Positions 1 through 5,157 of a stretch of DNA of 6,359 nt are shown here, piece after piece. Origin of the DNA: Flavobacteriales bacterium (GTDB taxonomy: Bacteria; Bacteroidota; Bacteroidia; Flavobacteriales_D; Sanyastnellaceae); NCBI GenBank assembly GCA_028825055.1, contig JAPKAW010000103.1, forward strand, positions 1 to 6,359, in the 5' to 3' direction. The first letter of the stretch is position 1, and each line of letters starts with the position of its first letter. Made by a program: the position numbers and the translations under genes. The notes beneath the pieces were generated by a model. The model saw only the letters and a program-made list of their open reading frames with translations. It was not told where the DNA came from and searched no databases.

Positions 1-667
1 CATCAGCCATGCGGTTGAATTGCATGAATACGAGATTCCAAACTTCCACAACTTGAGGATGGTCTGCATTGACCAAATCCCGACCAGGAGTTTTTTTAAT
101 TTCTGATTCATCTCGCAAGTCAACATGAATTTCTGAGCAAGGACCACAAGGTCCCGTTTCCCCCATCTCCCAAAAATTGTCCTTTTTATTTGCGAGGATA
201 ATCTGTTCTGCAGGAACATGTGCAGCCCATAATTCCGCGGCTTCATTGTCCGCTTGGAGTCCATCCTTTTCATCGCCTTCAAAAACCGTGACGTACAATT
301 TGGAAGGGTTCAACTTGTAGACCTCAGTCAACAATTCCCATGCCCAATCAATGGCGTCTTTTTTGAAATAGTCTCCAAAGGACCAATTCCCGAGCATTTC
401 AAACATCGTGTGGTGGTACGTGTCAACCCCAACCTCTTCAAGATCGTTGTGCTTGCCACTCACCCGCAAGCATTTTTGTGAGTCTGCGATGCGCGGGTGA
501 ATGATCGGACTGTTGCCCAAAAACAAATCTTTGAATGGATTCATTCCGGCATTGTTGAACATCAGGGTGGGGTCGTCTTTGATGACCATGGGCGCCGATG
601 GAACAATTTCATGTCCTTTGGAAGCGAAGAAGTCGAGGAAGTGCTGTCGAATCAGTTGGGATTCCAT
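1..667 (-). CDS. alaS: Alanyl-tRNA synthetase, N-terminal part (cut by left window edge)
   Basis: This enzyme charges tRNA-Ala with alanine in the cytoplasm. Only the first 222 residues are visible, all from the class II aminoacylation domain; the rest of the core, the editing domain and the C-Ala domain lie beyond position 1. Reading the minus strand gives the typical start MESQLIRQHFLDFFASKGH, then LMFNNAGMNPFKDLFLG (residues 35-51), KCLRVSGKHNDLEEVG (65-80), YHHTMFEMLGNWSFGDYFK (84-102), NFWEMGETGPCGPCSEIH (164-181) and VWNLVFMQFNR (209-219). These blocks are characteristic of bacterial AlaRS. The ATG at 667-665 gives the usual family N-terminus, and no better start is seen upstream in frame. 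The gene diverges from the M23 peptidase gene. There is no frameshift or missing motif in the visible part. The identification is essentially certain. Confidence 0.97.
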   Translation of the reverse strand, partial: MESQLIRQHFLDFFASKGHEIVPSAPMVIKDDPTLMFNNAGMNPFKDLFLGNSPIIHPRIADSQKCLRVSGKHNDLEEVGVDTYHHTMFEMLGNWSFGDYFKKDAIDWAWELLTEVYKLNPSKLYVTVFEGDEKDGLQADNEAAELWAAHVPAEQIILANKKDNFWEMGETGPCGPCSEIHVDLRDESEIKKTPGRDLVNADHPQVVEVWNLVFMQFNRMAD

Positions 668-712
668 GGGGTAGTTTGCTAGCTGTCGTTGAAACGAGAG
701 AGGTTTTCGTTG

Positions 713-720
713 CAAAAATC
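713..720 (-). promoter_or_regulatory. Possible -7 box for alaS (weak)
   Basis: On the minus strand this reads GATTTTTG, one mismatch from the Bacteroidota -7 consensus TAnnTTTG, about 45 bases upstream of the alaS start. No TTG-type -33 element is visible at the expected distance. It is the best candidate in the gap, but a chance match is quite possible. Confidence 0.2.
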
Positions 721-743
721 TGTAAAACGTGCTCTTGATTTTC

Positions 744-773
744 GTTGAAGTGTGAAATTACGTTGCACCTTTG
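744..773 (+). promoter_or_regulatory. Probable promoter of the M23 peptidase gene
   Basis: CACCTTTG at 766-773 differs by one base from the Bacteroidota -7 consensus TAnnTTTG. GTTG at 744-747 lies 18 bases upstream and can serve as the -33 element. The box ends 5 bases before the ATG at 779, so the transcript would have almost no leader. If real, it rules out the upstream GTG at 752 as the start, because that codon would lie inside the promoter. This is inference from motif and spacing. Confidence 0.4.
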
Positions 774-778
774 TTCAA

Positions 779-1756
779 ATGGCGAAGCGCTTTCATAAGT
801 TTCGATTCAATGAGCGAACTCTCCAAATGGAGGAGTTGCCCTTTGCTTTACGGGATTTCCTTCTCTTTGGATTCAAAAAACTTCTGTTTTTTTCGTGCAT
901 AGCAGGGAGCAGCATTCTTGTGTTTGACCGCTACTTCGAAAGTCCTGCGGATCGAGTGCGTGAAAGGGAGCTTGAGTTTGTGGAGTCCCAACTCGACCGA
1001 ATGGCTGTTAGCGTGACGGATATGGGGGTGATCCTGGAGGATATCTCTCGCCGTGATGATGCGATTTATCGGGCTATTTTTGGAACTGATCCGTATCCTG
1101 AGCACTTGCGTAATCCGGGAATTGGGGGTTCGGATCAAATGCGAGATCTTCGAGGTTTTTCTCATTCAGAGGTTGTGATTTCTCTCGAAAATACGGTGGC
1201 TGAATTGCAGCGAAAGTTAGTCGCGCAAAGCCGGTCGTTTGATGATGTCCTCGCATTGGCCCAGAACCGGACTGAGATGTTGAAGTCCATCCCCGCGATT
1301 CAACCTGTTAGAAATGAGGACTTAAGGCGCATGGCGAGTGGATATGGCTACAGAATCCATCCTATTTATAAAGTTCGAAAGATGCACCACGGCATGGATT
1401 TCGCTGCTCCCACGGGTACAGAAATATTTGCAACCGGCGATGGCAAGGTTGTCCTTTCAAAAAGACTCTACAACGGTTTTGGCCGACATGTGATCATCAA
1501 GCACGGATTTGGGTATGAAACCTTGTATGCTCACATGAGCAAAACTTTGGTTAAAAAGGGACAGCGTGTGAAGCGTGGAGAGGTGATTGGTCTGGTTGGT
1601 TCAACGGGCACGTCAAGCGCTCCTCACTTGCATTATGAAGTGCACAAGGATGACAAAAGGGTAAATCCTGCTCCGTATTTCTTCAACGACCTGAGCCCAG
1701 AACAATACGAAGAGATGCTTGCGAAAGTAGAAGACTCAAACCAATCTTTTGATTGA
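779..1756 (+). CDS. M23 family metallopeptidase, membrane-anchored (peptidoglycan endopeptidase)
   Basis: This is a predicted zinc endopeptidase that cleaves peptidoglycan cross-bridges in the periplasm; 325 residues from the ATG at 779. A basic cytoplasmic N-terminus (MAKRFHKFRFNERTLQMEE) matches the short conserved head seen in many Bacteroidota M23 proteins. One transmembrane segment follows at about residues 30-50, then a charged, probably coiled-coil region at about 55-165 of the kind that sets the distance from the membrane. The LytM/M23 domain fills about 170-302. Its metal ligands are all present: H203 and D207 in HHGMDFAAP, H283 and H285 in SAPHLHYE, with H252 in LYAHMS as the likely catalytic histidine. 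GTG at 752 would add nine residues in frame, but ATG fits the family head and the promoter better. It diverges from alaS and is followed 67 bases later by a MerR-type gene. The exact substrate bond cannot be told from sequence. Confidence 0.93.
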   Translation: MAKRFHKFRFNERTLQMEELPFALRDFLLFGFKKLLFFSCIAGSSILVFDRYFESPADRVRERELEFVESQLDRMAVSVTDMGVILEDISRRDDAIYRAIFGTDPYPEHLRNPGIGGSDQMRDLRGFSHSEVVISLENTVAELQRKLVAQSRSFDDVLALAQNRTEMLKSIPAIQPVRNEDLRRMASGYGYRIHPIYKVRKMHHGMDFAAPTGTEIFATGDGKVVLSKRLYNGFGRHVIIKHGFGYETLYAHMSKTLVKKGQRVKRGEVIGLVGSTGTSSAPHLHYEVHKDDKRVNPAPYFFNDLSPEQYEEMLAKVEDSNQSFD

Positions 1757-1790
1757 TTTTTGGAAGTGCTAACAAGTTGATTTACATTGG
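1757..1790 (+). promoter_or_regulatory. Possible promoter upstream of the MerR-type gene
   Basis: TTTTTG at 1757-1762 can act as a -33 element, and TACATTGG at 1783-1790 matches the -7 consensus TAnnTTTG with one mismatch; the spacer is 20 bases. It lies in the 67-base gap after the M23 gene, about 33 bases before the ATG at 1824. No terminator is seen in this gap, so read-through from the M23 gene is equally possible. Confidence 0.3.
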
Positions 1791-1823
1791 TGAAGATCAA
1801 CGAACAAAAGCTTTTTGTTGCCC

Positions 1824-2192
1824 ATGCCTTTGAATAAACCCATCGAAAAACATTACCACTCTATTACAGAAGTGGCATTGGACCTGGGCGTAAATGCGTC
1901 TCAGTTGCGGTATTGGGAAAAGGAGTTTGCCTTATTGAAGCCGCGGACCAATGCCCGAGGAAAACGATTCTATTCGAACTCAGACGTCCAATTGATTAAG
2001 GAGATTTATTGGTTGGTCAAGGAGGAGGGGCACACCTTAGAAGGTGCGCGTAAGGCGTTGAAAAAGCGAAATTTGGTAGCAGCTTCCATGGAGTCAAAAA
2101 AGCAAGATGGCGCGACTCCTGAGAAGGATGAGGTGCTTAAGCGTCTGAAGTCACTGCGTAACAAATTGGTGTCGCTGCAAGAAAAAGCTTAG
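1824..2192 (+). CDS. Small MerR-family DNA-binding transcriptional regulator
   Basis: This is a predicted cytoplasmic DNA-binding protein of 122 residues. The N-terminal half is a MerR-type winged helix-turn-helix: HSITEVALDLGVNASQLRYWEKEF (12-35) holds the two helices with the family's RYWE signature, and RTNARGKRFYSNSDVQLI (41-58) is the wing and next helix. Residues 100-121 are charged and heptad-like, consistent with a short dimerising coiled coil. There is no cysteine, so it has none of the thiol metal ligands of true MerR/CueR sensors, and no C-terminal ligand-binding domain. The effector, if any, is unknown. ATG at 1824 is preferred over the in-frame TTG at 1815. It lies 67 bases after the M23 gene on the same strand, and its TAG stop overlaps the stop of hldD on the other strand. 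I do not know its target genes. Confidence 0.9.
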   Translation: MPLNKPIEKHYHSITEVALDLGVNASQLRYWEKEFALLKPRTNARGKRFYSNSDVQLIKEIYWLVKEEGHTLEGARKALKKRNLVAASMESKKQDGATPEKDEVLKRLKSLRNKLVSLQEKA

Positions 2193-3190
2193 GATTGAGC
2201 CTCGGGGGCTGACCAGTAAGCGCCAAGTTGCAAGTATTCCTGAACGTAGTTCTCAATCGCTTCTTCCAGCGAGTGGAAGGGCCGGTCATATCCAATCGAC
2301 CTCAGTTTGCTCATTTCTGCTTCGGTAAAGTACTGGTAGGTGTCCCGAATGTCCTCAGGCGTATCGATGAACCCAATGTTCGGCTCCTTTCCCATGGCGT
2401 GAAATGTAGCCAAGGCGAGATCCAAGAAAGTGCGCGCCTTTCCCGTGCCAAGATTGTAAAGTCCATTGGACTCGCCCTTGCGGTGGTGCATCATGAACAG
2501 GCAGACTTCTGTCAAGTCTTTGACATAAACGAAGTCTCGGGTTTGTCCTCCATCGGTATAATCGGGTCGATGCGAACGGAAGAGTCGCATACCGCCGGTT
2601 TCGCTGACCTGCCGAAAGGTGTGCAATACGACACTCGCCATGCGTCCTTTATGGTATTCATTGGGGCCGAACACGTTGAAAAACTTCAGCCCAGTCCAAA
2701 AATAGGGGGCACGACCCGCAGCATCTTCTGATAAGGCCCACCGATCGAAATCATTCTTTGAATCGCCATAAGGATTCAGAGGCTTCAATTCAGAAACGAT
2801 GTCGTGGGTGTCATGGTACCCGTGTTCACCAGCCCCGTACGTGGCAGCGGAAGATGCATACACCAGCGGAAGTCCATGCTTCACACATTGCTTCCAAACG
2901 GTCTGGCTATAATGTAGATTGAGCTCATCAAATAGGGCCCGGTCTAGCTCTGTGGTGTCGGTGCGAGCGCCCAGATGAAATACAAACTGAACTTGTGATT
3001 CATTGGCCTCTAACCAGGCAGCGAAATCTAGGCGCTCCACGCGGTGAGCATGGATGAGTCCTGCATAGTTGGCAGCCTTGTCTTCGCGGCTAAAATCATC
3101 CACTAAGACCAGGTCAAAAAACCGAGCTTCGTTGAGTCGTGCAGCCAATGCGCTTCCGATGAATCCTGCCGCTCCTGTAATGACGATCAT
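2189..3190 (-). CDS. hldD: ADP-L-glycero-D-manno-heptose 6-epimerase
   Basis: This enzyme converts ADP-D-glycero-beta-D-manno-heptose to the L-glycero form, the activated heptose for the lipopolysaccharide inner core, in the cytoplasm. The 333 residues form an extended short-chain dehydrogenase/epimerase. The nucleotide-binding turn is MIVITGAAGFIGS (1-13, GxxGxxG). The catalytic set is S113/S114 in YASSAATYG with Y141 and K145 in NPYGDSK. The block FFNVFGPNEYHKGRMASVV (170-188) is diagnostic for HldD/RfaD and separates it from GalE-like epimerases; K181 within it corresponds to the second catalytic lysine of the E. coli enzyme. Length is slightly above the usual 310 or so. The start is the ATG at 3190-3188, 5 bases after a perfect -7 box. 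It converges on the MerR gene and diverges from the pterin operon. No other heptose gene is adjacent. Also known as rfaD. Confidence 0.95.
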   Translation of the reverse strand: MIVITGAAGFIGSALAARLNEARFFDLVLVDDFSREDKAANYAGLIHAHRVERLDFAAWLEANESQVQFVFHLGARTDTTELDRALFDELNLHYSQTVWKQCVKHGLPLVYASSAATYGAGEHGYHDTHDIVSELKPLNPYGDSKNDFDRWALSEDAAGRAPYFWTGLKFFNVFGPNEYHKGRMASVVLHTFRQVSETGGMRLFRSHRPDYTDGGQTRDFVYVKDLTEVCLFMMHHRKGESNGLYNLGTGKARTFLDLALATFHAMGKEPNIGFIDTPEDIRDTYQYFTEAEMSKLRSIGYDRPFHSLEEAIENYVQEYLQLGAYWSAPEAQS

Positions 3191-3194
3191 GGGA

Positions 3195-3202
3195 CAAAGG
3201 TA
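3195..3202 (-). promoter_or_regulatory. -7 promoter box of hldD
   Basis: On the minus strand this reads TACCTTTG, an exact match to the Bacteroidota -7 consensus TAnnTTTG. It ends only 4 bases before the hldD ATG, so the transcript would be leaderless or nearly so. No clear -33 TTG element is visible. It is part of an inverted repeat shared with the divergent promoter at 3219-3226. Confidence 0.5.
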
Positions 3203-3218
3203 AGACAGGGGCTTCGCC

Positions 3219-3226
3219 TATCTTTG
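3219..3226 (+). promoter_or_regulatory. -7 promoter box of the pterin operon
   Basis: TATCTTTG matches the Bacteroidota -7 consensus TAnnTTTG exactly and ends 14 bases before the ATG at 3241, implying a leader of about ten bases. Its -33 region would fall on the -7 box of the divergent hldD promoter, and no TTG is seen there. It would drive the PTPS-family gene and folE together. Confidence 0.5.
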
Positions 3227-3240
3227 TCATCCTTACGAAG

Positions 3241-3663
3241 ATGAAACAGGTATCCATCACACGCCGAGCGCGTTTTAATGCAGCCCACAAACTCTGGAAC
3301 GAAGAGTGGGATGAAGCGAAGAATTTCGAAGTATTTGGTAAGTGCGCCCATCCCAATTGGCATGGACATAATTACGAAGTGCATGTCACAGTGCGCGGTA
3401 TTATTGATGAAGCCACAGGCTACTTCATTAATTTCACGGACCTCAAGGCGATCATTAACGAATACGTTGAGGAGCCACTGGATCATCGAAATCTGAATAT
3501 GGATGTTCCGTGGTTGAAAGGAAAGCAAACCTCAGTAGAAAATTTAGTCATCGGAATTTGGGAACAGATTGAACCAATCATCGCCACACATGGTTGTACC
3601 CTTGAAAGGATTCGACTGTACGAAACTGAAAATAACTACGCCGATTATTCCGGCGAATCGTGA
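3241..3663 (+). CDS. 6-pyruvoyl-tetrahydropterin synthase / QueD family enzyme (COG0720)
   Basis: This enzyme acts on 7,8-dihydroneopterin triphosphate, the product of FolE, whose gene follows directly. It makes either 6-pyruvoyl-tetrahydropterin (tetrahydrobiopterin route) or 6-carboxy-tetrahydropterin (QueD, queuosine route). The 140 residues have the full active site: zinc ligands H16 (RFNAAHKLW), H41 and H43 (HGHNYEV), catalytic C35 (VFGKCAHPNW), D81-H82 (PLDHRNLNMDVP) and E128 (LYETENN), which binds the pterin. The cysteine and HGH are five residues apart (C-X5-HGH), as in animal PTPS; E. coli QueD has C-X3-HGH. The FGKC, LDHxNLxMDVP and YETxNN blocks also resemble animal PTPS. Automatic pipelines would probably name it queD. 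The stop TGA at 3661-3663 shares its last base with the folE ATG (TGATG), so translation is probably coupled. Family is certain; product is not. Confidence 0.93.
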   Translation: MKQVSITRRARFNAAHKLWNEEWDEAKNFEVFGKCAHPNWHGHNYEVHVTVRGIIDEATGYFINFTDLKAIINEYVEEPLDHRNLNMDVPWLKGKQTSVENLVIGIWEQIEPIIATHGCTLERIRLYETENNYADYSGES

Positions 3664-4274
3664 TGGCATTATACGAGAAAATCGAACGCTTTGATGACGA
3701 AGCAATAGCAAAAATCGCAACGAATTATCGCTCCATGTTGGAGGAGATTGGTGAAGATCCGAATAGAGAGGGGTTGGTAAAAACACCTGAGCGTGCAGCA
3801 AAAGCCCTAGCGGTTTTGACGTCGGGAATGGGAGTCAATGCCGCTGCTATTCTGGAAAGCGCATTGTTTGCTGAGCCTAGCAATGAGATGGTCTTAGTTC
3901 GTGATATTGAAATCTATAGTTTGTGTGAGCACCACCTTTTGCCATTTTTCGGAAAGGCTCATGTGGCATACATCCCAGATGGGAAAATTGTTGGTCTGAG
4001 CAAGATCCCGAGGGTTGTTGATGCATTTTCAAGACGCCTTCAAGTGCAAGAACGCCTCACAGAACAGGTGCGTGATTGCATCCAAGCGACCTTGGGCGCT
4101 AAGGGAGTCGCTGTTGTGATTGAAGCGCGGCACTTGTGCATGCAAATGCGCGGCGTAGAAAAACAAAATACCATCACCACAACAAGTGCTTTTACGGGGG
4201 CCTTCTTAAATGACCCGAAAACACGCAAGGAATTCATGCAGCTGGCAGTGGGTTCGTCCTACGGCAGGTCCTGA
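3663..4274 (+). CDS. folE: GTP cyclohydrolase I
   Basis: FolE hydrolyses and rearranges GTP to 7,8-dihydroneopterin triphosphate plus formate in the cytoplasm, the first step toward folate, tetrahydrobiopterin and 7-deazaguanine compounds. The protein has 203 residues, a normal length. The zinc site is visible as C88 and H91 in IYSLCEHHLLPF and C159 in RHLCMQMRGVEKQN; H90 is the likely catalytic histidine. REGLVKTPERAAKA (36-49) and GLSKIPRVVDAFSRRLQVQERLT (111-133) are further family signatures. Intact cysteine ligands place it in the zinc-dependent type IA group rather than FolE2. The ATG at 3663 overlaps the stop of the PTPS gene by one base; the GTG at 3660 is in frame but less likely. 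The pairing with a PTPS-family enzyme suggests that at least part of its product is passed to that enzyme. Confidence 0.96.
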   Translation: MALYEKIERFDDEAIAKIATNYRSMLEEIGEDPNREGLVKTPERAAKALAVLTSGMGVNAAAILESALFAEPSNEMVLVRDIEIYSLCEHHLLPFFGKAHVAYIPDGKIVGLSKIPRVVDAFSRRLQVQERLTEQVRDCIQATLGAKGVAVVIEARHLCMQMRGVEKQNTITTTSAFTGAFLNDPKTRKEFMQLAVGSSYGRS

Positions 4275-4291
4275 CATCCTGATTGTTCAAC

Positions 4292-4310
4292 GTGCATTGT
4301 GCATTTTTTT
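4292..4310 (+). terminator. Possible weak terminator after folE
   Basis: Two tandem GTGCATT copies (4292-4298 and 4299-4305) allow a very short hairpin, TGCA-TTG-TGCA at 4293-4303. The T run that follows starts at 4304 (seven T, 4304-4310). The four-pair stem is weak, so termination here would be partial at best. It lies 18 bases after the folE stop. Confidence 0.25.
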
Positions 4311-4345
4311 GGCGATTGGTGTGATGAGATTTGGATCCTTCGCTG

Positions 4346-4353
4346 CAATTTTG
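4346..4353 (+). promoter_or_regulatory. Possible -7 box of the BI-1 family gene
   Basis: CAATTTTG is one mismatch from TAnnTTTG and ends 4 bases before the ATG at 4358. That is the same tight placement as in front of hldD and the M23 gene. No -33 element sits at a good distance; the nearest TTTG runs (4308-4311, 4330-4333) are too far or too close. Confidence 0.27.
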
Positions 4354-4357
4354 CGGC

Positions 4358-5083
4358 ATGAACGAATATCAAGCTCCCCGGATTATTGACGACGCGTTGA
4401 TTGAAGACGAGTCGACCATTAGCCGATTCATTGCGAATGTTTTCAGCTGGATGGTTGCCGGTTTGGTCATGACGGCTTCAGCGGCTTACTATGTGGCGCA
4501 GTCAGGCTTAGTGACCAAATTATACAATCTGGAAACAGGAGGAATGTCAGGACTGGGTTGGGTTGTGATGTTGGCTCCTTTGGGATTTATAGTTGCCATG
4601 AACATGGGTTTCCAACGCTGGTCATCCATGTCTCTGACCCTTCTTTTTCTCGCATTTAGCGCGATTATGGGGGTTTCCTTGAGTAGCATATTCTTGGTAT
4701 ATTCTGCATCAAGTATCTCACAAGTTTTCGTTATCACGGCGGTCACGTTTGGGATAATGGCTGTCGTTGGTTACACGACAAAAACGGACTTAACTAAGTT
4801 TGGAAGCCTTCTTATGATGGCGTTAATCGGGATCATCATTGCCAGTTTTGTCAATTGGTTTATCGGTTCCGCGGGTCTGGATTATATCATCAGCATCGGA
4901 GGGGTCTTGATTTTCACGGGGCTGATCGCTTATGATACCCAAAGACTCAAGCGGATTGCTGCTGGTGTGGAGTATGGATCGGAAACAGGAACGAAATTGG
5001 CCATTCTCGGAGCGACAAGTTTGTACTTGAACTTCATCAACTTGTTCTTATTCCTTCTGCGGCTTTTGGGACGTAGGAATTGA
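4358..5083 (+). CDS. Bax inhibitor-1 / YccA family membrane protein
   Basis: This inner-membrane protein of 241 residues belongs to the BI-1 (TMBIM, UPF0005) family. Structurally studied bacterial members conduct a pH-sensitive calcium leak, and E. coli YccA interacts with the FtsH protease. About seven hydrophobic helices are seen, near residues 24-46, 67-86, 92-114, 121-139, 148-168, 173-192 and 213-236, after a soluble acidic N-terminus. Family signatures are GYTTKTDLTKFG (138-149), FTGLIAYDTQRLK (186-198) and LYLNFINLFLFLLRLLG (222-238). D193 in YDTQ is at the place of a conserved aspartate implicated in pH sensing. ATG at 4358 was chosen over the in-frame TTG at 4331 because MNEYQAP is a natural start and it follows a -7-like box. 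It stands alone, 83 bases after folE, and ends at a strong terminator. The cellular role in this organism is unknown. Confidence 0.93.
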   Translation: MNEYQAPRIIDDALIEDESTISRFIANVFSWMVAGLVMTASAAYYVAQSGLVTKLYNLETGGMSGLGWVVMLAPLGFIVAMNMGFQRWSSMSLTLLFLAFSAIMGVSLSSIFLVYSASSISQVFVITAVTFGIMAVVGYTTKTDLTKFGSLLMMALIGIIIASFVNWFIGSAGLDYIISIGGVLIFTGLIAYDTQRLKRIAAGVEYGSETGTKLAILGATSLYLNFINLFLFLLRLLGRRN

Positions 5084-5105
5084 GAATTTCGGATTGTTGG
5101 CGCAT

Positions 5106-5133
5106 AAAAAAACCTCTGTGACGAGGTTTTTTT
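5106..5133. terminator. Strong bidirectional rho-independent terminator
   Basis: Seven A and CCTC (5106-5116) pair perfectly with GAGG and seven T (5123-5133) around the six-base loop TGTGAC. The T run extends to 5134. Because the stem is flanked by A on one side and T on the other, it works on both strands. It is 22 bases past the stop of the BI-1 gene and 24 bases past the stop of the convergent deiminase gene. Confidence 0.9.
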
Positions 5134-5157
5134 TGTTGTAAATACGATTGTCTGGAA

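Larger units (their letters stand above)
3193..3228. repeat. Inverted repeat spanning the divergent hldD / pterin-operon promoters
   Basis: GACAAAGGTA (3193-3202) and TATCTTTGTC (3219-3228) are inverted copies matching at 9 of 10 positions, separated by 16 bases. Each arm contains one outward-facing -7 box plus two flanking bases (GA/TC). The symmetry may simply reflect two promoters back to back; it could also form a regulator site. Confidence 0.45.

Noticed and set aside
254..682. Two open frames on the plus strand (254-481 and 497-682) in the left part
   Set aside because: Both lie antisense to the clearly coding alaS fragment and show no recognisable protein features.
1824..2192. Metal-sensing MerR/CueR regulator
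   Set aside because: The protein has no cysteine and no C-terminal metal-binding loop. Only the DNA-binding half of the family is recognisable.
2198..2210. Small hairpin AGCC-TCGGG-GGCT near the MerR / hldD junction as a terminator
   Set aside because: The stem is only four pairs, it lies within the hldD coding sequence, and no T run follows on either strand.
2228..2731. A 167-codon open frame on the plus strand inside hldD
   Set aside because: It is antisense to an unambiguous hldD with intact catalytic motifs. Its translation shows no family motif or domain-like pattern, so it is a shadow of the real gene.
4331..4357. TTG start nine codons upstream for the BI-1 family gene
   Set aside because: TTG is rare as a start, the added residues look unlike family N-termini, and the proposed -7 box at 4346-4353 would fall inside the coding region.
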